This document shows, one piece after another, positions 8,617 to 17,183 of a DNA stretch of 64,000 nt. How positions within the stretch are numbered: position 1 is the stretch's first letter; every line of letters starts with the position of its first letter. Position numbers and translations under genes: made by a program. The stretch spans positions 538,262 to 602,261 of the forward strand of contig NZ_BMOU01000001.1 of NCBI RefSeq assembly GCF_014647235.1, in the 5' to 3' direction. The stretch comes from Haloarcula pellucida. Its GTDB lineage: Archaea; Halobacteriota; Halobacteria; Halobacteriales; Haloarculaceae. A model generated the notes under the pieces. It made no database searches. It was not told the origin of the DNA and saw only the letters and a program-made list of their open reading frames with translations.

Positions 8617-9454
8617 CACCACCAGCAAACGACGGCGAACCCTGCTGGTGGCGGCCGTCGTCGCCGTCCTCGTCACGCTCTCGGCGGTGGCGGCGCCGCT
8701 GGCGAGCGCACGCCCAGCACACGAGATCCCGGTCGCACCGGCCACCGGTGACCTCTCCGGGCCGACTACCGACGGCTGGGAGGACGTGCCGGCGGCGACG
8801 GTGCCGCTGGCCAGCGCCCCGAGTAGCGTCCCCAACGCCGACCAGACGAGCGTCGAACGGGTCCACGTGCAGGCGGCCCGCGGCGACGGTCAACTGCACC
8901 TCCGTCTCCAGTGGCACGACGCCACCCGGGACGTGGCGACCAACGAGACGCGGGCGTTCGCCGACTCCGTCGCCGTCCAGTTCCCGGTCAACACCAGTTC
9001 CCGGCCGCCGATAGCGATGGGCGGCCCGACCAACCGCGTCAACGTCTGGTACTGGAGCGGGGCGACCGGAACGGAGGAACTGTTAGCCGGCGGGGCCGGG
9101 TCGACCACGCGGTTCCAGAACCCGTCGGTGAACGCGACGGCCGTCCACCGCGGGAGCGGCGAGAACGCGACGTGGACCGTCGTCTACACCCGTGACGTGG
9201 GCGCGTCCGGCGCGAACCGGACGACCATTGCCGACGACGGCGACGTGGACGTGGCCTTCGCCGTCTGGAACGGGTCGAACAGCGAGCGGGCCGGTCGGAA
9301 GTCTGTCAGCGAGTGGCACTACTTCCCGTTCGGGCCCGGACCGGAGGGACCGCCCTACGAGACGGTACTGTGGACCGTCGCCGGCATCGCCATCGTCGGC
9401 GTCGTCGCCGTGACGGCCTTCGGCGTCCACCGCGCCAGAGGGGGGATGCGCTGA
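8609..9454 (+). CDS. Heme-b gamma subunit of nitrate reductase (ethylbenzene dehydrogenase-like)
   Basis: This 281-residue exported protein has an N-terminal signal (RRRTLLVAAVVAVLVTL...) ending near an ASA site, a beta-rich middle domain, and a C-terminal membrane anchor (VLWTVAGIAIVGVVAV). The middle contains PPIAMGGPTNRVNVWYW. This resembles the heme-b-binding gamma subunits of the DMSO-reductase family type II enzymes (EbdC, SerC, ClrC), where Met and Lys ligate the heme. It would sit outside the membrane and relay electrons into NarH. It replaces the membrane NarI of bacterial systems. The ligand residues cannot be fixed from one sequence. The start at 8609 lies in the duplicated segment. 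Confidence 0.8.
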   Translation: MRDTTSKRRRTLLVAAVVAVLVTLSAVAAPLASARPAHEIPVAPATGDLSGPTTDGWEDVPAATVPLASAPSSVPNADQTSVERVHVQAARGDGQLHLRLQWHDATRDVATNETRAFADSVAVQFPVNTSSRPPIAMGGPTNRVNVWYWSGATGTEELLAGGAGSTTRFQNPSVNATAVHRGSGENATWTVVYTRDVGASGANRTTIADDGDVDVAFAVWNGSNSERAGRKSVSEWHYFPFGPGPEGPPYETVLWTVAGIAIVGVVAVTAFGVHRARGGMR

Positions 9455-10131
9455 TGGCCGCCGCCAGCGACGGGGTCGAGGACGTCGACCCGGACGCGGC
9501 CGCCCGCGGGACGGTGTACCGGGTGCTGGCACAGGCGTTCCGGTATCCGGACGAGGCGTTCCACGCCGCGGCAGCAGAGGGGTCGCTGGACGCGGACGTG
9601 CGGGCCTGCACCGAGCAGACTTCGCTGGACCTGACGGTCCCCGAACTCGCCACCGACGACGACTACGAGACGCTCGCGGCCCGGTACAACGACGTCTTCG
9701 AACTGGGCTACAGCGAGTACACCGACCGAACCGACGGGTCGCTGGACGCCGAGGGGCCGCCGGTGCCGCTGTACGAGTCGAAGTACCGCCCCGACCAGTC
9801 GTGGAACGACGTGAACCTCGATTTGGCGCGGGCCTACCGCCACTACGGCCTCGAAATCGACCAGAACGAGCGCGACAACCACGACGCGCTGGCCTACGAA
9901 CTGGAGTTCGCGGGCTACCTCGCCCGCCGGGAGGCCGCCGTCGGTGACGACGCCGCGACGGCGCGGCTGGACTTTCACGACCGGCACCTCGGCCACGCCG
10001 CCGCCGGCGTCGCCGACCGTCTCGCCGAGGAACCCGGGACCGACGTCTACGGCGCGCTCGGCGAACTGCTGGAGGCGTTCGTCCGCGCGGACAGAAACGA
10101 CCTCGCGGAACGGCTGGAGGGTCGGCGATGA
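9454..10131 (+). CDS. narJ: NarJ/TorD-family chaperone
   Basis: This 225-residue, mostly helical acidic protein follows the gamma subunit with a one-base overlap. The family binds the Tat signal and apoprotein of the molybdoenzyme and helps insert the cofactor before export. Recognisable features are the N-terminal VYRVLAQAFRYPDEAF and the central ARYNDVFELGYSE...PVPLYESKY segment, which corresponds to the TorD-family Y/F-x-x-LF...P-x-x-S/E-x-Y signature. No membrane helix is present, so it is cytoplasmic. Its place in the operon matches narJ in Haloferax. Confidence 0.88.
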   Translation: MAAASDGVEDVDPDAAARGTVYRVLAQAFRYPDEAFHAAAAEGSLDADVRACTEQTSLDLTVPELATDDDYETLAARYNDVFELGYSEYTDRTDGSLDAEGPPVPLYESKYRPDQSWNDVNLDLARAYRHYGLEIDQNERDNHDALAYELEFAGYLARREAAVGDDAATARLDFHDRHLGHAAAGVADRLAEEPGTDVYGALGELLEAFVRADRNDLAERLEGRR

Positions 10132-10961
10132 GCACGCGCCCGACGCTCCGGGCGGTCCTTCCCCGGATGGCCGGTGTCGATCACCGGCGGGCCGCCGTCG
10201 CCGCGACTGCGCTCGCGGCGGTCGCCCTCGCCGGGCGCTTCCTCGCAGCGCTCATCGTCAACGTCCCGACGGCGCCCGCGACGGCCCCCGTCGGTCTGCT
10301 GACGCCCGCGGCGACGGCGCTGGCCGCGCTGGCCGCGCTCGTCGTGGGTCTCACCGAGCGGACCCCCGTCGCCGGCGTCGGACTCCTCTTCGTCGGCGTC
10401 TTCGGCCTGCTCTCGCTGGTCTCGCCAGCGGTCACCACGCCCGCCGCCGTCGCCGTGGTGGCCGGCACCGCCGTCGTAACCGTCGCGCACCGCAGCCAGT
10501 TGGACGCCGGGACCGGCGCCGTCGCCGGGTTGCTCGGTCTCGCTCTCGCCGTCGGCCTCGCGAGCGGCGTCGGCGGCGTCGCGTCGCTCCGACCGCTCGC
10601 GTCGACGCTGGCGCTGGCCGGCATCGGCGTCACGCCGGTCGTCGCGGCCACCGACACCTCGGCGCTCGTCCGCGGGTGTCTCGCGTTCGGTGCCGTCGTC
10701 GTCGTCGGCCTCTCGATGCCGTTCGTCGCCGGCGCGGTGACGCTGGTCGGCACCGGGGCCGTCGGCACCTCGCTTCCCGTGGTCGCTCTCGCGGCGGGCG
10801 GCGCGGTCACGACGGCCAGCGCCGCGGGTCGCGAGCGACGCTGGGCACTGCTCGCCGCTGTTGCACTGCTCGCGTTCGCGGGCGTCCCGGTGACCCTCGG
10901 CCGGGCGGTGCCCTTCGCCCTCGGCGTCGCGGCGCTCGTCTCGCTGGAGGTTGGTCGATGA
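10128..10961 (+). CDS. Polytopic membrane protein of the nar operon, unknown function
   Basis: This 277-residue protein is almost wholly hydrophobic and Ala/Val/Gly-rich, with about eight to nine predicted membrane helices and no charged catalytic motif. It overlaps narJ by four bases and the HEAT-repeat gene by four bases, so it is translated as part of the operon. I do not recognise the family. Position suggests a role in anchoring, nitrate or nitrite movement, or assembly; none of these is supported by a motif. Confidence 0.72.
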   Translation: MSTRPTLRAVLPRMAGVDHRRAAVAATALAAVALAGRFLAALIVNVPTAPATAPVGLLTPAATALAALAALVVGLTERTPVAGVGLLFVGVFGLLSLVSPAVTTPAAVAVVAGTAVVTVAHRSQLDAGTGAVAGLLGLALAVGLASGVGGVASLRPLASTLALAGIGVTPVVAATDTSALVRGCLAFGAVVVVGLSMPFVAGAVTLVGTGAVGTSLPVVALAAGGAVTTASAAGRERRWALLAAVALLAFAGVPVTLGRAVPFALGVAALVSLEVGR

Positions 10962-11833
10962 GCGACGACTGTGGCTGCGGTGACGGTGGCTGTGGCGACG
11001 ACGAGTTCGAGAAACACCTCGCGGAGGACCCCGACCCGCAACTCGACCCCGAGCGCAGTCCGGGGATGCACACCGACATCGACGCGCTGGAAGACATCGA
11101 GGTGAGTCGCGAGGACGTGACCATCGGCGAGGCCACGCCCGAAGAACTGGCGGCCGCCGACACGGAACCGGTCGAGGATTCGGACGCTGCCGACCTGCTC
11201 TCTGACCTCGCCGACGGGAGCCACGTCGACCGGCGACGGGCCGCCCTCGCGTTGCAGGACGTCCCCACCGAGGAGGCGGTGGTCGCTGGCCTCGCGAAGG
11301 CGGCGACGACTGACGACGACAGCGACGTCCGGCAGTTCGCGGTGGAGGCCCTGACCGGCCACGGCGACGAACGGGCCGCCGCCGTCGCCGTCGAACTGCT
11401 CTCCGACCCCGACCCGTGGGTCCGCGCCGAGGCGGTGGTCGCGCTCGACAACCTCGCGCGAGAGGCCCACGAGGACGACATCGCCGAGACGCTCGCCGAC
11501 GACGATCACCACGCCGTCCGGCGGAACGCGGCCATCTCGCTGTTCAAGCTCCGCGGGGAAGCGATGGCCGAGACGCTACTGGACTTGAGCCGCGACGAGA
11601 GCGAACGCCTCCGCGAGTGGGCCGCCCACATGTTAGCCGGCGTCGACGCCGACGCCGCCCGCGACAGACTCCGAGAACTGACCGACGACCCGGCGACCGT
11701 CGTGCGACAGACAGCCGAGCGCTCGCTGGAGGCCGACCCCGGCCGCTTCCGCCGGCAGTTCGGCGGCACACTGGAGGCCGACGCCCGCCTCCTCCCCGGC
11801 GAGGACCGTCTGAACCGGATGCCCGACCTATGA
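10958..11833 (+). CDS. HEAT-repeat protein with N-terminal Cys cluster
   Basis: This 291-residue acidic soluble protein starts MSDDCGCGDGGCGDDE, placing cysteines at 5, 7 and 12, a possible metal or Fe-S carrying tail. From about residue 85 onwards it has four to five HEAT/PBS-lyase-like repeats (for example DSDVRQFAVEALTGHG and DPWVRAEAVVALDNLA). These usually form a protein-binding solenoid. It overlaps the membrane protein upstream and is followed 16 bases later by an Mrp-type ATPase. Inferred role: scaffold in assembly or maturation of NarGH. No enzymatic motif is visible. Confidence 0.8.
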   Translation: MSDDCGCGDGGCGDDEFEKHLAEDPDPQLDPERSPGMHTDIDALEDIEVSREDVTIGEATPEELAAADTEPVEDSDAADLLSDLADGSHVDRRRAALALQDVPTEEAVVAGLAKAATTDDDSDVRQFAVEALTGHGDERAAAVAVELLSDPDPWVRAEAVVALDNLAREAHEDDIAETLADDDHHAVRRNAAISLFKLRGEAMAETLLDLSRDESERLREWAAHMLAGVDADAARDRLRELTDDPATVVRQTAERSLEADPGRFRRQFGGTLEADARLLPGEDRLNRMPDL

Positions 11834-11849
11834 TTCCCATCCCACCACG

Positions 11850-13091
11850 ATGACCGAGAACGCCCGAACGACCCTGACCGACCGCGTCGAGGCACAGTTG
11901 CGCAAGGTTCGCGACCCGAAGGCCGACCTCTCCGTCTTCGAGGCGGGGTTCGTCGAGAACGTCGTCGCCGAGGACGGCGAGGTGACCGTCGAGACAGACC
12001 TGACCTCGCTGGACAGCGATACGAGCAATCAGGTGATAGAGGCCATGTTGCGGGCCGTCGACGACGTCGACGGCGTCGAGAGCGTCCACGTCGAGAGCGC
12101 GACCCCGTCCAGCGAGGACCGGGAGAGCGTCGAATCGTTCGACCACATCGTCGCCGTCGCCAGCGCGAAAGGCGGCGTCGGCAAGTCCACGACGGCGACG
12201 TACCTCGCGTGTGCGCTGGCGGCGGACAACGACGTGGCCCTCTTCGACGCCGACATCCACGGCCCGAACGTGCCCGGACTGCTGGACGTCTCGGGGCCGG
12301 TTCACTCCAGCGACGAGGGCGACCCCCTCCCGATTCGGACCGACGGGATGGACGTGATGAGCGTCGGCCTGATGGAGGACGGCGCACCGCTGGCGTGGCG
12401 GGGCGCGATGGCCCACGACGCGCTCGACGACCTCTTTACGAACACCGCGTGGCGCAACGACGACGTCCTCGTCGTCGACCTCCCGCCGGGAACCGGCGAC
12501 GTCGTCCTGACGACCTTACAGGAGGTGCCGGTCGACGGCGTGGTCGTCGTGACGACGCCGTTCCACGCCAGCGTCAGCGACACCAGTCGCACCGTCGAAC
12601 TGTTCCGCGACAACGACGTGCCTGTCCTCGGAACGGTCGTCAACATGGCCGAGTACGTCTGTGACTGCTGTGGCGAACCGAACGACCTCTTCGAGGACGA
12701 CGCCCTCGGTGACCTCGACGCCCCCGTGTTGGCGGAACTGCCGTTCACCCACGAGTTGCAGGGCACGCCCGCGCCCGGCGACGTCCCCGAGGCGATGGCG
12801 GACCTCGGCGACGCCGTTACGGAGTCCATCGAGACGGCTGGCGAGGTGGCGGTGCCGGACCACGCCGTCGACATCCGTGGTCTGTCGCCGGAAGCGCGCA
12901 AAGACCGGGTCCGAGAGACGTTCACCGAACTCGACAGCGGCGACGAGTTCGTCCTCGTGAGCGACCGGGACCCGAACCCGGTCGGCCCCTTCCTCGGCCG
13001 CCTCGCCGAGGCCCCTCGGGAGGCGTTCGACCCGTTCGAGGTGCGACGGGCGACGCCGGACGACTGGGTGTTAGAGACGGTCGTCCCCTGA
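11850..13091 (+). CDS. Mrp/NBP35-family Fe-S carrier ATPase fused to DUF2249
   Basis: This 413-residue protein has three parts. Residues 5-85 form a DUF59/MIP18-like domain. Residues about 98-335 are an Mrp-type ATPase with the deviant Walker A ASAKGGVGKSTTA near 105-117, DADIHGPNVP, and CDCC at 271-274 where Mrp proteins bind a bridging Fe-S cluster. From about 340 to the end is a DUF2249-like domain (VDIRGLSPEARKDRV, then VSDRDPNP). Mrp proteins deliver Fe-S clusters to target enzymes. DUF2249 proteins often accompany denitrification and molybdoenzyme genes. Its place at the end of the nar run suggests Fe-S supply to NarH/NarG. The fusion order is clear; its client is inferred. Confidence 0.88.
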   Translation: MTENARTTLTDRVEAQLRKVRDPKADLSVFEAGFVENVVAEDGEVTVETDLTSLDSDTSNQVIEAMLRAVDDVDGVESVHVESATPSSEDRESVESFDHIVAVASAKGGVGKSTTATYLACALAADNDVALFDADIHGPNVPGLLDVSGPVHSSDEGDPLPIRTDGMDVMSVGLMEDGAPLAWRGAMAHDALDDLFTNTAWRNDDVLVVDLPPGTGDVVLTTLQEVPVDGVVVVTTPFHASVSDTSRTVELFRDNDVPVLGTVVNMAEYVCDCCGEPNDLFEDDALGDLDAPVLAELPFTHELQGTPAPGDVPEAMADLGDAVTESIETAGEVAVPDHAVDIRGLSPEARKDRVRETFTELDSGDEFVLVSDRDPNPVGPFLGRLAEAPREAFDPFEVRRATPDDWVLETVVP

Positions 13092-13116
13092 GAACGGCGC
13101 GTCGAAATCGGGAGAC

Positions 13117-13584
13117 TCAGTCCGCGAGGATGTGCGCGGGCAGATTGTCGCGGATGATGGTGTCGCAGTACTCACAGCGCACGCCGTCCTCGACGACGGC
13201 AAAGCGGGACTGGACGGGTTCGTCCTCGGTCGTGATGCAGTTGTGGTTCGGACACTCGAGCACGCCCTCGACCACCGACGGGCGCTCGACGCGGTGTTTC
13301 TCGATCACTTCGTAGTCGCGGACGATGTTGATAGAGGCGGCGGGGGCGATGAGCGAGAGCACGTCGACTTCGTTCTGTGAGAGCTCTTTGCCTTCGACTT
13401 TCACGATGTCTTTCTTGCCGAGGCGGTCCGAGGGCATGTTCATCGCGACGGAGACGGACTCGCCGCTGGTGCCGTCGATGCCGAGGATGGCGAGGACGTT
13501 AAGCGCCTGTCCGCCGGTGATGTGGTCGATGACGGTGCCGTTGCGAATCTTCGAGACGCGGAGTTGTTGGTCGTCGTCGGTCAT
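13117..13584 (-). CDS. pyrI: Aspartate carbamoyltransferase regulatory chain
   Basis: This 155-residue protein has the allosteric N-terminal domain ([18 protein letters not shown]) and the C-terminal zinc site CPNHNC (from about residue 110) plus CEYC (near 138). It binds nucleotide effectors and holds the catalytic trimers of PyrB together in the first committed step of pyrimidine synthesis. Its start overlaps the pyrB stop by four bases, the usual archaeal pyrBI arrangement. It is convergent with the nar operon end, 25 bases away. Confidence 0.97.
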   Translation of the reverse strand: MTDDDQQLRVSKIRNGTVIDHITGGQALNVLAILGIDGTSGESVSVAMNMPSDRLGKKDIVKVEGKELSQNEVDVLSLIAPAASINIVRDYEVIEKHRVERPSVVEGVLECPNHNCITTEDEPVQSRFAVVEDGVRCEYCDTIIRDNLPAHILAD

Positions 13585-14498
13585 TCTGGCTCACCTCCGA
13601 GCATCAGGTCCAGCAACGCCATCCGCACCGGCACGCCGTTGTGGGCCTGCTGGAAGTACTTCGCGTGGTCGGTGTCGTCGACGTCGTGGGCGATCTCGTC
13701 CACTCGCGGGAGCGGGTGCATCACCGTCAGGTCGTCTTTCGCGGCGGCCAGCGTCTCGCTGTCTATCTGGTACTGACCCGCGACTTCGCGGTACTCGCTC
13801 TCGTCGGGGAACCGCTCGCGCTGGATGCGCGTGACGTAGAGCACGTCGAGTTCCGGCAGAATCTCGTCGAGTTCGGTGTGTTCTCTGACCTCGGCACCCT
13901 CCTGGTGCAGGTCGTACCGGACCGACCGCGGCAACTGCAGCGACTCGGGACTGACGAAGTGCTGGCGCGCGTCGACGTTCGTCAGCGCGTGGGCCAGCGA
14001 GTGGACGGTGCGACCGTACTTCAGGTCCCCCATGATACCGATGGTCAGGTCGTCGAACCCGGCGTTCTCACGGATCGTGTAGAGGTCGAGCAGGGTCTGT
14101 GTCGGGTGCTGGCCCGCGCCGTCGCCGGCGTTGACCAGCGGCACGTCGACGAACTCGCTCGCCATCTTCGCCGACCCCTCCATCGGATGCCGGAGGACCA
14201 GCGCGTCGGCGTACCCCTCGACGACGCGCACGGTGTCGGCGAGCGACTCGCCTTTCTTGACGCTGGACGATTCCACCGAACCCATGTCGACGATGTCGCC
14301 GCCCAGCCGTTTCATCGCCGTCGTGAAACTCATCTTGGTCCGCGTGCTCGGTTCGAAAAAGAGCATCCCGAGCAACGTATCGGCGTGCCGGTCCGCGTAG
14401 GCACCCGGGTCCGCTGCGATGGCGGCCGCGTGGTCGAGCACCTCCTCGATGTCGGCCCGCGACAGTTGTTTCGCGCTGATGATGTGGTCGTGCCGCAT
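13581..14498 (-). CDS. pyrB: Aspartate carbamoyltransferase catalytic chain
   Basis: This 305-residue enzyme joins carbamoyl phosphate and aspartate to N-carbamoyl-aspartate in pyrimidine synthesis. Visible motifs are [10 protein letters not shown] near residue 50 (carbamoyl-phosphate loop), [17 protein letters not shown] near 130 and [11 protein letters not shown] near 260. The open frame extends far upstream, but the ATG at 14498 ([12 protein letters not shown]) matches the normal family start and length. It is divergent from the MinD-like gene, with 87 bases between them that must hold both promoters. Confidence 0.97.
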   Translation of the reverse strand: MRHDHIISAKQLSRADIEEVLDHAAAIAADPGAYADRHADTLLGMLFFEPSTRTKMSFTTAMKRLGGDIVDMGSVESSSVKKGESLADTVRVVEGYADALVLRHPMEGSAKMASEFVDVPLVNAGDGAGQHPTQTLLDLYTIRENAGFDDLTIGIMGDLKYGRTVHSLAHALTNVDARQHFVSPESLQLPRSVRYDLHQEGAEVREHTELDEILPELDVLYVTRIQRERFPDESEYREVAGQYQIDSETLAAAKDDLTVMHPLPRVDEIAHDVDDTDHAKYFQQAHNGVPVRMALLDLMLGGEPE

Positions 14499-14585
14499 CT
14501 TACTCGGTACCGCGCCCCCGACGCTCTTGAATCTCCCGACACGGGGAGGCGAAGGTTCAAATCCCGAGACGGAGCCAGCCCCGCC

Positions 14586-15215
14586 ATGCTCGCTATCGCC
14601 GGTGGAAAAGGTGGCTGTGGGAAGACGACGACGGCGCTGGGACTCGCCCGTGCCCTGGCGACCCTCGGCGAGCGACCGCTCGTCGTCGACGCGGACCTCG
14701 ACATGCCCGACATCCATCACCGGGCCGAGACCGACCGTGTCGCGGGACTCACCGCCGTCGCCGAGGGTCAGCGACCTGCCGCCGTCGCACAGCGCTCGCC
14801 TCGATTCGCCGGCGTGGACGTCCTCCCGTGTCGGGGTTCCGACCCGTCGACCGCCGCGTCGGCGTTCCGCCGTCTCCGGCAGTGTGACCGTCCCGTCGTG
14901 CTCGACTGTGCGGCCGGGGCCGGTCCCGACGCCGTTGTGCCACTTCGCGCGGCCGACCGGACGCTCCTCGTCTCGACGCCAGTCGCACAGAGTCTGCGTG
15001 ACACGACGAAGACGTCGGCGATGGCTCGCCAACTCGACGCGACCCCGTCAGTCCTCCTGCTCCCCAGAAGCGACGGCACGACGGACCCGACGCCGTTGTT
15101 CGACTGTGAGTACGTCGTACACGTTCCGGAACTGCCAGATCCTCCACTCGAAACCGAGGAATCGGCGTCTCGATACCTGAAATGTGCGAAAATCCTGTCC
15201 AAGCGGAATATTTAA
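14586..15215 (+). CDS. MinD/ParA-like P-loop ATPase
   Basis: This 209-residue protein starts [17 protein letters not shown], with an intact deviant Walker A (K8 and K13) and [10 protein letters not shown] as the switch region. [12 protein letters not shown] resembles Walker B. It lacks the DNA-partition partner and C-terminal membrane helix expected of ParA or MinD. It ends 29 bases before a KaiC-like gene that has lost its own P-loop, so the two may act together. The client process is unknown. The long upstream frame overlapping pyrB is spurious; this start is set by the P-loop. Confidence 0.85.
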   Translation: MLAIAGGKGGCGKTTTALGLARALATLGERPLVVDADLDMPDIHHRAETDRVAGLTAVAEGQRPAAVAQRSPRFAGVDVLPCRGSDPSTAASAFRRLRQCDRPVVLDCAAGAGPDAVVPLRAADRTLLVSTPVAQSLRDTTKTSAMARQLDATPSVLLLPRSDGTTDPTPLFDCEYVVHVPELPDPPLETEESASRYLKCAKILSKRNI

Positions 15216-15244
15216 TCAGGTGGGTATGCTTGTCTCAAAACGGC

Positions 15245-15874
15245 ATGGTGAACCGGCTCCGAACGGGCATCGACGTTCTCGACCGGAAACTCGACGGGGG
15301 TATTCCAGCGGGAAGTATCGTCGCCCTCACTGCCCAGCCGGCCAGCCAGGCGGAACTGTTCCTCTATGAACTCACCGCCACACGCGGGACGCTGTGGCTC
15401 TCGCTCGACCGAACGGCCCAGTCCGTCGTCGCCAGCATCGAACAGACGCCGGCCAACACCGGCGACCCGACGGTCCGACACATCTCCGGCGAGGCGCCAC
15501 TGGACAACGCGGGGAAACTCGTCTCGGCGCTCCCGGAGACGTCGAACCTCATCGTCGACCCGCTCGACGTGCTGGAGGCCCAAGAACCCCACTCTCGCTT
15601 CCGCGCGTTCATGAACGACCTGCAGAACCACATCGTCAACACCGGTAGTCTGGCTATCCTCCACTGTCTGGACGGACGTGACGTCCCGCCGCTTCGGGAC
15701 ACGACCGAACACTTCGCCGACGTGGTGTTCCAGCTCAAGACGACGACGAACACCGACGAGGTGGAGAATCGGCTGGCCATCCCGAAGTTCCGGGGTGGCC
15801 GGGCGCCCAACGACGTCATCAAACTGGACCTCGTCGAAGAGGTCAGCATCGACACGAGTCGGGACATCGCCTGA
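15245..15874 (+). CDS. KaiC/RadA-like protein with degenerate Walker A
   Basis: This 209-residue protein opens with RLRTGIDVLDRKLDGGIPAGS, the standard lead-in of KaiC/RadA-superfamily ATPases. Where the family has a GxxGxGKT loop this sequence reads ALTAQPASQAELFLYEL, so the catalytic lysine is missing. The rest of the fold is kept: LWLSLDR, NLIVDPLDVLEA as a Walker B-like strand and LAILHCLDG. It probably binds a partner or ligand without ATP hydrolysis. The start lies 29 bases after the MinD-like ATPase. Haloarchaea carry several such proteins annotated as RAD55-like or transcription regulators; no function is established here. Confidence 0.72.
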   Translation: MVNRLRTGIDVLDRKLDGGIPAGSIVALTAQPASQAELFLYELTATRGTLWLSLDRTAQSVVASIEQTPANTGDPTVRHISGEAPLDNAGKLVSALPETSNLIVDPLDVLEAQEPHSRFRAFMNDLQNHIVNTGSLAILHCLDGRDVPPLRDTTEHFADVVFQLKTTTNTDEVENRLAIPKFRGGRAPNDVIKLDLVEEVSIDTSRDIA

Positions 15875-15992
15875 CGACGGCCACGCTCGCGGCCTGTGGC
15901 CCTCTCCGCCGACAGTGCGCTCACCGCCTCGTCCGGCGACCATGACAATTCAGTGCTAATGCTTATCATGCAAGAGGTGTTACTCAATCTAC

Positions 15993-16133
15993 ATGAGTGG
16001 TCGAGACCCGCTCGCCAAAGAGCAAAAGCAGTTCGAGTGCGACAGCTGTTCGTTCCGGACGACGGCGTCCAGCCGGGGCCTCAGCTGTCCGAAATGTGGC
16101 GGTCGAATGACGGATAGGGCAATCCCCCGATAG
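15993..16133 (+). CDS. Small zinc-ribbon protein (46 residues)
   Basis: A short ORF begins ATG at 15993 and encodes MSGRDPLAKEQKQFECDSCS followed by a second pair, CPKCG, near residue 36. The two CxxC knuckles spaced about 17 residues apart form a zinc ribbon or rubredoxin-like site. Such micro-proteins are common and often functional in haloarchaea. It stands alone between the KaiC-like gene and the convergent FKBP gene. The acidic, codon-biased composition and the four cysteines argue that it is real; its partner is unknown. Confidence 0.78.
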   Translation: MSGRDPLAKEQKQFECDSCSFRTTASSRGLSCPKCGGRMTDRAIPR

Positions 16134-16178
16134 GCGTCACTACGGGGGTCGAAAAGACGGAGAAGTTCGACTGTCGAG

Positions 16179-17132
16179 TTACTCTTCGGCGCCTTCGATC
16201 TCGTCGACGATCTCCTCGGCGTCGACGTCGGCGTCTTCGAGCGCTTCCTCGATGTCGGCGCCACCGGCACCGCCCATGCCGCCCATCATACCGCCCATAC
16301 CCATGCCCATGCCGCCGCCGAGCTCTTCCTGAACGATGATTCGGTCGACGTCCAGAAGCTGCGTGAGCTGCTGGGCGATCTGCTGTTTGCCCATCATCCA
16401 CTGCTGGTTCATCGTTAGCTGGGGCGTGGCCTCGATGTAGAGCGTGTCCTTCTCGACCTCGACGGTCTCGTACTCGGGTTCGCCCTCCTCGTCGTCGTCG
16501 TCGGACTCGACGACCTGCTCTTCCTCGACGGTGTCCGTCTCGAACCAGAGGTCGAGCTTCATGTCGAGCATCATCTCGATGATGCCCTGTGCCTTCTCCT
16601 CGCGGTCGGTGACTTCCGCGACGATTTCGTAGTCGTACTCGACGTCCTCACCGGCCAGCGGGTGGTTGAAGTCGACGCGGGCGCGGCCGCCGATGATCGT
16701 CTCGACGTGCCCGTGCTCGCCGTCGACGTCGACGTGTGCGCCGGGGTAGCGGTCGTCTTCCGGAATCTTGTCCTTCGAGACGGTGCGGACTTCACTCTCG
16801 TCGTACTCGCCGAAGGCGTCGGCGGCGGCGATGGTGACGCTGCCCTCGTCGCCGACCTCCTTACCGTAGATGTCCTCCTCGACGTCGGGGAAGATGTGGT
16901 TCTCGCCGAGCACGATGACGCGGGGACCGAACTCCTGCTGTTCGGTGTCGATGCCCTCGTCTTCGGCGACGTCCTCGTCTGTGGTGTCGACGAGCTGGCC
17001 TTCCTCGACGGTGCGGGCGGTGTAGGCGAGTTTGACGACGTCGCCCTCCTGCAGGCCGCTCTCGGTCTCTTCGTCGGCCGTCTCTGCTTCTACTTCTTCT
17101 TCTACGTCCTCGGCCTCGGAGTCGTTGCTCAT
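16179..17132 (-). CDS. Long FKBP-type peptidyl-prolyl isomerase (SlyD-like)
   Basis: This 317-residue protein catalyses prolyl isomerisation and acts as a folding chaperone in the cytoplasm. After an acidic leader, the FKBP domain starts at GDVVKLAYTARTVEEGQLVDTT. An insert-in-flap segment (DAFGEYDESEVRTVSKDKIP) is typical of archaeal SlyD-like forms. VDFNHPLAGEDVEYDYEIV closes the domain. The C-terminal half is an acidic extension with a Gly/Met-rich stretch (GGGMGMGMGGMMGGMGG) near residue 275, which could bind metal or membrane. Archaeal long FKBPs have such tails, but this Met-rich run is marked. Confidence 0.9.
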   Translation of the reverse strand: MSNDSEAEDVEEEVEAETADEETESGLQEGDVVKLAYTARTVEEGQLVDTTDEDVAEDEGIDTEQQEFGPRVIVLGENHIFPDVEEDIYGKEVGDEGSVTIAAADAFGEYDESEVRTVSKDKIPEDDRYPGAHVDVDGEHGHVETIIGGRARVDFNHPLAGEDVEYDYEIVAEVTDREEKAQGIIEMMLDMKLDLWFETDTVEEEQVVESDDDDEEGEPEYETVEVEKDTLYIEATPQLTMNQQWMMGKQQIAQQLTQLLDVDRIIVQEELGGGMGMGMGGMMGGMGGAGGADIEEALEDADVDAEEIVDEIEGAEE

Positions 17133-17183
17133 ACCGTGTTCGTCAGTCGTGGCACTCTTAAGAACAACGTTTCCCGTCGGGCC

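Noticed and set aside
13641-14585. Long upstream extension of the MinD-like frame across pyrB
   Set aside because: It is antisense to a clear pyrB and lacks conserved content; the P-loop start at 14586 fits the family.
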